NCBI GenBank assembly: GCA_964406945.1
Contig: CAYOTO010000038.1
Coordinates: 1 to 33,212, forward strand
DNA length: 33,212 nucleotides
Direction: 5' to 3'
Origin: UBA2266 sp964406945
Lineage (GTDB): Bacteria > Planctomycetota > Phycisphaerae > Sedimentisphaerales > Anaerobacaceae
Below the pieces are notes generated by a model. It saw nothing but the letters and a program-made list of their open reading frames with translations, searched no databases and was not told the origin of the DNA. The translations under genes and the position numbers were made by a program. Position 1 is the stretch's first letter; each line of letters opens with the position of its first letter. Shown here one piece after another: positions 1 to 7,610 of the stretch.

Positions 1-272
1 ACAGACTTTTTTTCAATTCTTTACGCTGTATCTTTTCCGCAACAGAAACTAATTATGCGTGGACAGGCAGAAGGGCCTGGTGTCTTGTTAAGACAGGAGT
101 CTGTATTCAATCATGCCGGCACGCCAAAGAGCAACAAGATTACGCAGCTAAGTGGCAAATTGTGGGATTAACATTTTCTTAGCTGATTCGTCTTTATAGT
201 GCGTACGGACGTTCGACTTGGTTTGCTGCAGATTCGCTTTAGGCATTTACTTTTCATTTGGAGCCGATAGAA

Positions 273-914
273 ATGGCTGACAGGAAGATTTTAGTCCGCG
301 TATGGGCAGGGGGATTGGTTTTAATCATCGCAATTAGTCTGGGTTATGCGATTCGACGGATTAGAGTTGCCAACCGGCCTGTGCATTCTGAGCCGGCCGC
401 GAAAGTAGAGATTGACGAACAGCAGAGAACATACACGGCCAACGTCAGACCTGCACCTGTGGCGGAGCAGGTCCGTGATACAGATCAGACGGCCATCACA
501 AGGAAAAATGCAGCGCGAGACAAAAAAGTATCCGCCGAACCGGTTGAAGCAGCGACTGAGCAAATCAGTCCTGAATCGCAGGAGCCGCATGAGTACCCGA
601 CCGAACCCGAAGCGCTGATCCGACGAGTCCTGGATGAACTGGACCTGACACGGTTCATTGATGAGTTGGATTTGACGGAGCAGGAGCAGGAGAGATTCGA
701 CCGGGGTTTCCAATTGGTTGTTCAGGAATTTGAGAATTTGAGTCCCCAGGAGCAGCGGGTGCAAACGGATCGTATGCGTCGCATGGTCCAGCAATGGGAG
801 CAAATGAGCGACGCGAGACGGCAGGCTGTCATCGAGAATATGCGGCAAAAGTATGAGCAGTGGCGGCGAAGTAACTCAATAGCACTGCCGGAGCCGACGC
901 TCGATATTGACTGA
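273..914 (+). CDS. Membrane-anchored helical protein of unknown function
   Basis: 213 residues. One hydrophobic segment at about residues 9-27 is followed by a basic stretch, then a Pro/Glu/Thr-rich low-complexity linker to about residue 115. The C-terminal half (about 120-205) is charged, Gln/Glu/Arg-rich and predicted helical, with the internal repeat ELDLTRFIDELDLT and phrases such as LSPEEQ/MSDARRQ that recall DUF3106-like helical proteins. I infer a single-pass inner-membrane protein with a soluble coiled domain outside. The ATG at 273 is preferred because GGAG lies at 260-263; a TTG at 258 is in frame but has no Shine-Dalgarno sequence. No function can be assigned. It stands alone, with about 600 bases of non-coding DNA after it. 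Confidence 0.7.
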   Translation: MADRKILVRVWAGGLVLIIAISLGYAIRRIRVANRPVHSEPAAKVEIDEQQRTYTANVRPAPVAEQVRDTDQTAITRKNAARDKKVSAEPVEAATEQISPESQEPHEYPTEPEALIRRVLDELDLTRFIDELDLTEQEQERFDRGFQLVVQEFENLSPQEQRVQTDRMRRMVQQWEQMSDARRQAVIENMRQKYEQWRRSNSIALPEPTLDID

Positions 915-1263
915 GGCCGCTTTTCTTAGAGACTCAGAGCAGTTTGTCGTCCTGGGGGTGGTTGGTTCTGATGCGTTTTTGCAACATGGGTCTGTTGTCT
1001 TTTGTAAACATGGTGCTAATCGGCCGCTATGCAAGTTCCATAGGCGCTGTTCGGGTGTGAAGGTAGGGTGTCTGGGTGTTGTGGGTGTTGATAAGATGCA
1101 ACGTAAGGGGAAGTGGGGCAGGTTTTTACGATCCTTGGGGAATTTTTTAACAGGGCACGTAAATGCTTGTATGTCAATGACTAACGGCAAACATCGTGCC
1201 GAAGAGCCGATAACGCGGCGTCGCCTGGCACAGTAATTGCATATTTCGTACTCCGCGTTTAAT

Positions 1264-1327
1264 TACGCCGGTATTGGGCGGCGTATCCTCAAAACTTATT
1301 CTACTCGGAGGAGGATGGAGGCCGCCC
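1264..1327 (+). promoter_or_regulatory. Two overlapping, mutually exclusive stem-loops in the thi leader region
   Basis: Stem A is a perfect 7-bp repeat, TACGCCG (1264-1270) with CGGCGTA (1279-1285), around an 8-nt loop. Stem B pairs GGGCGGC (1276-1282) with GCCGCCC (1321-1327) and ATCCTC (1285-1290) with GAGGAT (1311-1316), leaving a 20-nt loop. The two share bases 1276-1285, so only one can form at a time. There is no T-run, so neither is a standard terminator. A regulatory role is inference only. Confidence 0.3.
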
Positions 1328-1507
1328 GATGTCTGAATTTTATCGGTCTGTCGGCTTTTGCCGGCAAGATCCGTCCAACTATACAGCGCGAGGTCGTTCT
1401 GGAGGAGGGCGACCTCGTATTTTTCTGCGCACAGACGGCGCCTTCGGTTCCGGTCGATCCTCATGCCCACAGGCTGGAAATGCCTGTTATTTGACCGCTG
1501 CGCATCG

Positions 1508-1513
1508 TATAAT
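1508..1513 (+). promoter_or_regulatory. Possible -10 element for leaderless ThiD2-ThiE mRNA
   Basis: A perfect TATAAT lies 7 bases before the ATG at 1521, where no Shine-Dalgarno sequence is present. If used, transcription would begin at or next to the start codon. A TTGACC at 1491 is too close (11-bp spacer) to be its partner, so the call is weak. Confidence 0.25.
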
Positions 1514-1520
1514 CGCGGCT

Positions 1521-2561
1521 ATGGAACGTGGTGCATATCGCATAATTGACGCGAATTTCAACAGGGCGCGCGAGGCGGTGCGGGTGATGGAGGAGTTCTG
1601 TCGGTTCGTGCTGGACTGTGAGCCGCTGACGGCGCGTTGCAAGAAGCTGAGGCATCAGCTTTGCGATGCGGTGGGCCGCCTCGAGGGCGATGCGATGGTT
1701 GCCAGTCGCGATACCGTCAGGGATGTCGGCGTCGAAATGAGCGTGCAGGGTCAACTCGGCAGGGCCAGCGTTTATGACAGCTTCAAGGCGGCGTGCAAGA
1801 GGCTTACGGAGGCCCTGCGGGCGATTACGGAGGCATGTCAGGCCGAGGTTCCGCAGGTTGCGGCGGCGGTCGAGCGGCTTCGATATGACGCTTACACGCT
1901 CGAAAAGGATATCGTGGTTTTCAGCAGGCCGGTGCGTAAATGGGAGCGGGTCCGGCTTTACGTTCTGATAACGAGTAATCTGCCGGTCGAAGTCGTGCGG
2001 CTGACGCAGGCCTGCGCCGCGGGCGGGGCCGACTGCATTCAGTTGCGGGCCAAGGGCATGGCGGATGACGCGATGTTCGCGCTGGCGCGGGAATTTGCCG
2101 GGCTGTGCGCCGAGGCGAACGTGCTGAGTATTGTCAACGACCGGGTGGATATCGCCATTGCGGCGGGCGCCGACGGGGTGCATCTGGGCGTCGGCGATCT
2201 CGGGGTAGAACAGGCAAGAGCGCTGCAGCTTAAGCCTCTGATCACAGGCAAAACGACGCACAACGCGGGCGAGTTATCGCGGGCGATCGACGAAAGGCCT
2301 ACTTACGTGAGTCTGGGGCCGGTATTTGCCACGGCAACGAAGCCCGAGCTGCGGGTTGAGGGGATGGCATACGTCAAAGAGGGGCTCGATATGCTGGAGG
2401 GTACGGGAATCGGACACGTCGCAATCGGTGGAATCACAGCGGAAAACCTGGCGGATGTGCTGCAAGCGGGCGTCAAGACGGTGGCGGTGTGCTCGCATAT
2501 CACCGAAGCGGCGGACGTTGCGGGCAGGTGCAGGCGATTGAAAGCGGGTTTATGGGGGTGA
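1521..2561 (+). CDS. thiE: ThiD2-ThiE fusion: HMP-phosphate kinase / thiamine-phosphate synthase
   Basis: 346 residues. Residues 1-125 match the ThiD2-type N-terminal domain (motif RIIDANFNRAREAVR at 7-21), a family characterised as a monofunctional hydroxymethylpyrimidine-phosphate kinase. Residues 145-346 are a thiamine-phosphate synthase barrel: QLRAKG (174-179), IVNDRVD (204-210), GADGVHLG (216-223), SLGPVFATATKP (264-275) and AIGGI (301-305), i.e. the pyrophosphate, Mg2+ and phosphate-binding loops. The fused enzyme should phosphorylate HMP-P and couple it to the thiazole phosphate in the cytoplasm, the last steps of thiamine phosphate synthesis. The ATG at 1521 begins exactly at the conserved N-terminus; the frame is open further upstream but reads as nonsense. 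The gene stops 31 bases before the convergent gene at 2593 and has no thi neighbours in the window. Confidence 0.93.
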   Translation: MERGAYRIIDANFNRAREAVRVMEEFCRFVLDCEPLTARCKKLRHQLCDAVGRLEGDAMVASRDTVRDVGVEMSVQGQLGRASVYDSFKAACKRLTEALRAITEACQAEVPQVAAAVERLRYDAYTLEKDIVVFSRPVRKWERVRLYVLITSNLPVEVVRLTQACAAGGADCIQLRAKGMADDAMFALAREFAGLCAEANVLSIVNDRVDIAIAAGADGVHLGVGDLGVEQARALQLKPLITGKTTHNAGELSRAIDERPTYVSLGPVFATATKPELRVEGMAYVKEGLDMLEGTGIGHVAIGGITAENLADVLQAGVKTVAVCSHITEAADVAGRCRRLKAGLWG

Positions 2562-2592
2562 CCGACGTATTTATCGAGAGTTATCGCAGCAC

Positions 2593-5500
2593 CTATTCGG
2601 CGCGAAAAGAAACCCTCCAGCGCGCCGGCGACGGATTCGAGACCGAGGGTTTCGATGTTAGCTGCTTATCGGCCCGGGAGTTTGAAAAGCAGATCAGTTT
2701 GCCATCGAGCGTGACAAGATAAAGGCGTTGTGAGGCGGCTGAGAGGCCGTCGAAAGCAGGAACGGATGACAATTTGCGGGACCACAGCCGCGATCCATCT
2801 GCGGTCGAATACGCCTGCAGCACGGCGCCGGCGCGTCCTTCGAACGCCGCCAGCGGATCGTCGGGATCGATGACATCCGGCACGCCGGCGACGAAGAGGA
2901 TGTCACCGGTGAGGACCATCGCCCGTACGCGGACGGGTATCATGTTCTTCCATTTGGGCGGTTCGCTGCGGACGTAGCCGGTGCCCTTCTCGACGCCCCG
3001 TCCGCCGCGGCGGTGCTTGTCCGAATACGACTCGTCGGGCAGCCACTGTACGGTTCGGATAGTCTTGCCTTTTTCCTGGAGCACGGGTTCGTTATCGTTG
3101 TCGTCGGCGAAGAGCAGATAGCCTTTGTCGTCCGGCATCAGTGCGGGACTCCAGACGATTCTGCGGTAGAAATACTTGACGGCGTAGGTGGTGCTGTCGT
3201 CAAATACCAGGAGCTGTCCGCTTTTGGGTGCGTGTTGGGCGAAGTAGAAGCCCGGCCAGCGGTCGGAGTACATCCAGTAGAGGCGGTCGAAGCCGGTGTC
3301 GTCGAGGAATCCGCCGGTCGGGACCAAGTGTCTGGCGCCCATGTCGAGTTCTCCGAGGTCGCTTTCGCGTGTGGTTTCGAGGCGGTTGAGTTTGGTGTCG
3401 AATTTGATTCGTCCCATGTAGAGGTATTTGCCGTCACTTACGAGCAGGTCGGGCAGGGCGCCTTCCATTGCGAACGGCCTGCCTACGTCCTTGCTTATAT
3501 CGGGCCAGGGGCCTTTCAGGTGGTGGTTGTAGAGCGGTCTGCCCGTGGCGGCGTCGAGTCCGTAGACGAGTATTCCGCCGTCGAGGAAGGAAGAGCGGCC
3601 GGCGGCGAAGTAGACGACGCCGTTTCGAACGAGGACGCTGCCCTGCACGGGCCAGAGTGATTCGAGTTGTCCGAAAGATACGATGCGTCTGTCACGCGGG
3701 GCCGCGTCGAAGCGCCAGACAAGCTCGCCGTCGGTCGCCCGAAGGCAATAGACCGAACCGTCGCGGCAGCCGAACAGGACCATGCCTTTGTAAATCGTGG
3801 GTGATGAGTCTATGCGCCCGCCGGCGGTGAAGGTCCAGAGGTCGGCCGAATCGGAGGCTTTTATGCATCGGATGCGATGAGCGTCTCTTTCGGCCAGCCA
3901 CAGCCGGTCGCCGACGACCACGGCCTGCGTGCCGCGACAGGTCAGAGTTTTTTCCCATAGCTTCTGCGGATTCGGACTAAGGCCTGCACCGGTCGAGCCG
4001 CTTCGTTCGAAGTCGCGGCGATACATGGGCCAGTCCGCGGCGGATATTTCTGCTTGTTGTGGGACTTTGCCGTAGGCGTCGCCTCTGGTGAGATTCTTGT
4101 CGGTTGAAGGTGTGAGTTCTTCGGGCTCGTCGGCGGCCATAGCCAGATATCCGGAGACCTTGACGCCGGGATAGCAGAAGCACGGACTGGGCGGCGCGTA
4201 GAACAATCCGTTGGCCGGGGTTGCGCCGGTAAAGCACGGGGCACGCAGCCAGTCATTTCGCATGTGCTCGCCCTGCTGAAGATCGATAAACTCGGCTCCT
4301 CGTTTAGGCCAGATGAGATACCGCTCGGTTGCCTTGCTGCGGTGACAGCGATAGTGATGGCCGGGCGAAATGAGCTTCTGCAGGGAAACCCGTTGAGTGA
4401 CTTTGCCTGTGCGGATGTCGTAGCCGTCGGTCCAGCCGCCGAGCCAGACGCGTCCGTCGACGACGAACATGTCGGTGGGCTGGGTACAGGCGCCGGCCTG
4501 GCCTTTGGTTCCTTTGCGTCGCCAGAGGATTCGACCGTTTTCGGCGGACAGAGCGGTCAGATAAAGGCCGATTTTCGGCTTGCCGGAGGCCTGGGACATT
4601 CGGCCGTGGCCGTGGAAGAGCACCACGTCTTCGTTTACGATCAGGGTGCTTGCGGCTCCGACAGTCGAGGCGATTATGTTCGGCGTTCGCCAGATTTCGG
4701 AGCCGGTAGCGGCGTCGAGGCAGACGAGTTCGTCCATATTGTGGTAGACGAGTCGTCCGGCGGCGGCGCTCAGGGCGTAAGGCAGGACTCTGACGCCTTG
4801 TTTTCGCCAGAGCTGTTTGCCGGTTTGTGCGTCGATGCCGACGAGGGTGTCGTTGAGCATGTCTTTCTTGAGGCGGACGGTCGCTCCAACCGAACGCCGG
4901 GCGGTGGTCTTGACGATCAGGACGCCTTCGCAAAGGAGCATTTCGTCGGCGCCGGTGGTTCCGTCGATCGCTTCGGTGAGAATTTCGCCCGTGGCGGCGT
5001 CCAGGACCGAGACGGGGGAATTGACAAATTGCAGAGTTACGTAGACTTTTTCGCCGTCGGTCACCAGTCGCCGGGGAATGGTGTGGTGAATGTTCCAGCG
5101 ATTGCCCTTGCCGGTGCCGTATTCGCTCTGCCATTTTTTCATCGGGACCTTCCAGAGCAGCACACCATTGTACGCGTTGCGGGCGATGAGCAAGCTTCGC
5201 TGGGGCAGTTTTTCGTAGACGCCGGTCGGCGCTTCGTCGAAGATCGTGAAGATGCGTCCGCCGGCGGTTACGACGGCCTGTACGCTGCTGGGGATTTCGT
5301 GACTTCTGCACCAGCGGGGTTCGGCGACCCATCGCAGCTTTTTGGGAGGGCCGACCTGTTCGTCATTCGCGACGGCGTTGCCGCCGGCGTCGTGCAGAAA
5401 ATGCGACCATTCGTCGACGTTTTGAGGGCGGGGCTTGATTGTTTTTTGCCAGGAGTTGCCGCGGCGGATGTAGGCGACGCCTTCGGGCGCGAGTACGCGG

Positions 5501-5871
5501 AGGACCTCCGACATCGGGACGTTGCCGAGTTTTCCGCAGACCAGCAGGCTTACGGTGTTTTCGACGTAGGGAAGGTTTTTTCCGTCGAAGGTATCGACCG
5601 ATACGGGGCCGTAGAGGCCTTTAGCTCTGAGCAGTCGGCGGGTGTTTGCAATGCGGGCGGCGTCGGTATCGAGGCCGTGGACGAGGTACCTGTCATTCGG
5701 GCGCAAGGCCGCGGTAAGTTCCGGGTCGTCGCAGCCGAGGTGGACGACCAAGCCGCCGCGGACGCCCGTTTGAAGGTAGATTTGCTCTGCGGTGATGGGC
5801 GCGGGCGAGGCGGTTGCGGAAAAGACTGTCATTGCAAAAAGCACGCTGAATACACTGGATAAGCGATTCAT
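2593..5871 (-). CDS. Secreted PQQ-type beta-propeller protein with N-terminal methyltransferase-like domain
   Basis: 1092 residues. A Sec signal peptide (about 1-22) is followed by a Rossmann methyltransferase-like region (about 28-150) with a motif-I-like HLGCDDPEL, then VLRVLAPEGVAYIRRG typical of a class I fold. After a linker (NVDEWSHFLHDAGGNA), about 180-1070 is built of PQQ/BamB-like propeller blades, recognisable by repeated LLWKV, KQLWRK, SEIWRT, RILWRR, DLWTF, ELVWRF and SRLWSR strands. Architectures of this kind are common in Planctomycetota and annotated only as PQQ-binding-like. No PQQ dehydrogenase active site is evident, so a binding or scaffold role is as likely as an enzyme. 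The methyltransferase part would sit outside the cytoplasm, where SAM is not expected, so it may be non-catalytic. It is the only gene in its transcription unit. Confidence 0.85.
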   Translation of the reverse strand: MNRLSSVFSVLFAMTVFSATASPAPITAEQIYLQTGVRGGLVVHLGCDDPELTAALRPNDRYLVHGLDTDAARIANTRRLLRAKGLYGPVSVDTFDGKNLPYVENTVSLLVCGKLGNVPMSEVLRVLAPEGVAYIRRGNSWQKTIKPRPQNVDEWSHFLHDAGGNAVANDEQVGPPKKLRWVAEPRWCRSHEIPSSVQAVVTAGGRIFTIFDEAPTGVYEKLPQRSLLIARNAYNGVLLWKVPMKKWQSEYGTGKGNRWNIHHTIPRRLVTDGEKVYVTLQFVNSPVSVLDAATGEILTEAIDGTTGADEMLLCEGVLIVKTTARRSVGATVRLKKDMLNDTLVGIDAQTGKQLWRKQGVRVLPYALSAAAGRLVYHNMDELVCLDAATGSEIWRTPNIIASTVGAASTLIVNEDVVLFHGHGRMSQASGKPKIGLYLTALSAENGRILWRRKGTKGQAGACTQPTDMFVVDGRVWLGGWTDGYDIRTGKVTQRVSLQKLISPGHHYRCHRSKATERYLIWPKRGAEFIDLQQGEHMRNDWLRAPCFTGATPANGLFYAPPSPCFCYPGVKVSGYLAMAADEPEELTPSTDKNLTRGDAYGKVPQQAEISAADWPMYRRDFERSGSTGAGLSPNPQKLWEKTLTCRGTQAVVVGDRLWLAERDAHRIRCIKASDSADLWTFTAGGRIDSSPTIYKGMVLFGCRDGSVYCLRATDGELVWRFDAAPRDRRIVSFGQLESLWPVQGSVLVRNGVVYFAAGRSSFLDGGILVYGLDAATGRPLYNHHLKGPWPDISKDVGRPFAMEGALPDLLVSDGKYLYMGRIKFDTKLNRLETTRESDLGELDMGARHLVPTGGFLDDTGFDRLYWMYSDRWPGFYFAQHAPKSGQLLVFDDSTTYAVKYFYRRIVWSPALMPDDKGYLLFADDNDNEPVLQEKGKTIRTVQWLPDESYSDKHRRGGRGVEKGTGYVRSEPPKWKNMIPVRVRAMVLTGDILFVAGVPDVIDPDDPLAAFEGRAGAVLQAYSTADGSRLWSRKLSSVPAFDGLSAASQRLYLVTLDGKLICFSNSRADKQLTSKPSVSNPSPARWRVSFRAE

Positions 5872-5976
5872 ATCGAATTCTCCATTAAAGACCGGAATAG
5901 AGCTACATTACAAAAGAAGCGGGGTTGGACGCAAGTAAGAAGATGTGGTTTGGATTATGAGGGTGCACCGATAATT

Positions 5977-6088
5977 TGCGGCATATCGACCGGGTTTCGG
6001 CCGGAAATCTTTTTCGCTGCCCAGATGCTTGGCTTGGCTCGGAATGACAACTGGTTGTGTGTGCTTTTGGCGCGGTATTTTCGTACAC
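5977..6088 (+). repeat. Dispersed intergenic repeat, copy A
   Basis: This block aligns with 9088-9239. Over the first 73 ungapped columns I count 57 identities by hand, and the copies come together again at GTATTTTCGTACA. The core here is TGCTTGGCTTGGCTCGGAAT followed by GACA (from 6026). Copy A has a single core, whereas copy B has two. It ends about 30 bases before the -35 box of the first oxidoreductase gene. Confidence 0.75.
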
Positions 6089-6118
6089 GCCCGGGGTTTC
6101 GGGGGTTGAGGAATTGGT

Positions 6119-6148
6119 TTGACAGCGGAATCTTGGATTGGGTACACT
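6119..6148 (+). promoter_or_regulatory. Sigma70-type promoter for the keto-sugar locus
   Basis: A perfect TTGACA (6119-6124) is followed after an 18-bp spacer by TACACT (6143-6148). This would give a 5' leader of about 75-80 nt before the ATG at 6233. Confidence 0.55.
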
Positions 6149-6232
6149 TTTGTTTTGCGGCGTTCGAGCGGTTTTTAGCTCTTTGCGCCGGTTCTTCAGG
6201 AGTTATTCAGCAGCAGTTTAGGAGCTTTAGCT

Positions 6233-7567
6233 ATGAGCGGCAGGTTTACGAGTCGTCGGGGGTTTCTTAAGAATGCGGCCGCGGCATCGGCGGCGGCGGT
6301 GGGTTTTCCGTATCTTGTGCAGTCCTCGGCGCTGGGCAATGCCGGGTCGGTTGCGGCCAGTGAGAGGATTGTCGTGGGAAGCATCGGCGTTGGTCCGCAA
6401 GGGACCGGCGTTATGCGGAACTTTCTGGGGCAGAGAGATACGCAGATCGTGGCCGTATGCGATTTGAAGAAACAAGCCCGCGAGAACGCCAAGAAGATAA
6501 TCGACGGGCGGTACAAAAATAACGACTGCCGGCTTTACACGGACTTTCGGGAGATTTGCGCCCGGGATGATATCGATGTCATGACAATCGCGACGACGGA
6601 CCACTGGCATGTGCTGGTGGCTCTGGAGGCTGCGCGAAACGGCAAGGATATGTACGTCGAAAAGCCGCTGGGGCTTAGTCTGATGGAGGACCAGACGCTG
6701 AGAGATGCGTGCCACAGATACGGGACGGTTTTCCAGTTCGGCACTCAGCAGCGGTCGGACAGGAAATTCCGGTATGCGTGTGAGCTTGCACTGAACGGGG
6801 CTATCGGCGAACTTAAGGAAATCAATGTGTGGTCGCCGGGCAGCAACGCCGGCGGCAGCGACGAACTTGTTCCGGAACCGGACTGGATCGATTACGATTT
6901 CTGGCTTGGTCCGGCTCCGTATCATCCTTATACGAAGGATCGTGTGAGGAATGCGATCTGGTGGTTTAACAGTGATTATGCGCTTGGCTTTATCGCGGGC
7001 TGGGGGGTTCATCCGCTGGATATCGCTCTGTGGGGCGGCGGCGAGAAGACTCGGACGGCCTGTTATATCGAGGGCAAGGGCGTTTGGCCGGGTCCGGAGG
7101 GTCCGCGAAATACGGCGCTGAACTGGGATATAAGAATTCAGTATGACAGTGGTGTGGTTATGAACTTTACCGGGGCGCCGTATCCGGACAAGTGGAAGAA
7201 CCGTTATAAGAACACGCAGAGTCACGGGACGGCGTTCGAGGGCACGGACGGCTGGGTGCAGGTTCACAGGGGGGCTATAACGGCTTCATCGGATGCACTG
7301 CTCAAGACCGAGTGGGGTCCGAACGATATCAAGCTGGACCAGAGCAACAACCACGCCCGGAATCTGCTTGATAACGTCAAGACCGGCGGGACCACTCTGT
7401 GCAATATCGACGAGGCGGTGCGGGCCGATGCGCTGTGCCACATAAGCGACATTGCAATCAGGCTCGAGCAGAAGCTGCGGTGGGATCCGGAGGTCGAGAA
7501 ATTTGCAGGCAACGATGCGGCGAATCGCAGGCTCGTTCGGGCGATGCGAAGTCCGTGGCACCTGTAG
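6233..7567 (+). CDS. Tat-exported Gfo/Idh/MocA-family oxidoreductase (first of locus)
   Basis: 444 residues. The N-terminus SRRGFLKNAAAASAAAVGF (7-25) is a twin-arginine signal followed by an Ala-rich core. A Rossmann NAD(P)-binding domain follows, with IGVGPQGTG (51-59), acidic VAVCDL (73-78) and the family motif EKPLGL (143-148). The C-terminal part is the oxidoreductase substrate domain and ends in RRLVRAMRSPWHL, a tail frequent in planctomycete members. The family oxidises or reduces sugar hydroxyls with a tightly held nicotinamide; here the substrate is unknown, and glycoside 3-oxidation is inferred from context. Export by Tat suits a protein that folds with its cofactor before leaving the cytoplasm. 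It has a strong Shine-Dalgarno sequence, a good promoter at 6119, and a DUF1080-ThuA gene 43 bases downstream, so the two are probably cotranscribed. Confidence 0.9.
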   Translation: MSGRFTSRRGFLKNAAAASAAAVGFPYLVQSSALGNAGSVAASERIVVGSIGVGPQGTGVMRNFLGQRDTQIVAVCDLKKQARENAKKIIDGRYKNNDCRLYTDFREICARDDIDVMTIATTDHWHVLVALEAARNGKDMYVEKPLGLSLMEDQTLRDACHRYGTVFQFGTQQRSDRKFRYACELALNGAIGELKEINVWSPGSNAGGSDELVPEPDWIDYDFWLGPAPYHPYTKDRVRNAIWWFNSDYALGFIAGWGVHPLDIALWGGGEKTRTACYIEGKGVWPGPEGPRNTALNWDIRIQYDSGVVMNFTGAPYPDKWKNRYKNTQSHGTAFEGTDGWVQVHRGAITASSDALLKTEWGPNDIKLDQSNNHARNLLDNVKTGGTTLCNIDEAVRADALCHISDIAIRLEQKLRWDPEVEKFAGNDAANRRLVRAMRSPWHL

Positions 7568-7610
7568 AATAGGCATTTTATTGGTTTTTGTTTTTCAGGA
7601 GAAGTATGCG

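Larger units (their letters stand above)
915..1520. other. Long intergenic stretch before the ThiD2-ThiE gene
   Basis: About 600 bases with no convincing gene. The open frames here have implausible composition, no Shine-Dalgarno sequence and no recognisable family. The stretch holds overlapping inverted repeats (1264-1327) and a TATAAT immediately before the next start codon. I do not see the conserved sequence blocks of a TPP riboswitch. Confidence 0.6.
5872..6232. other. Intergenic region between divergent genes
   Basis: No gene is visible. The stretch holds a repeat copy (5977-6088) and a good promoter (6119-6148) for the plus-strand locus. The Shine-Dalgarno AGGAG at 6220-6224 serves the ATG at 6233. 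Confidence 0.7.

Noticed and set aside
1..171. An open frame from the window edge to a TAA at 169-171, possibly the tail of a gene entering from the left
   Set aside because: It is short, in an AT-rich stretch, has no recognisable family or coding pattern, and its only inner ATG (55) lacks a Shine-Dalgarno sequence. It cannot be excluded without the upstream sequence. Nothing else is seen in 1-272.
907..1236. A 109-codon open frame after the first gene
   Set aside because: The composition is unlike a protein, there is no ribosome site, and it overlaps the previous stop. Most likely chance.
3013..3660. Long plus-strand open frames opposite the propeller gene (also 4264-5862)
   Set aside because: They are shadows of the real minus-strand gene; their Gly/Val/Asp-rich runs mirror its codons, and no family matches.
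2593..5871. PQQ-dependent alcohol dehydrogenase
   Set aside because: Propeller strands are present, but no PQQ/Ca-binding active site or cytochrome domain is visible.
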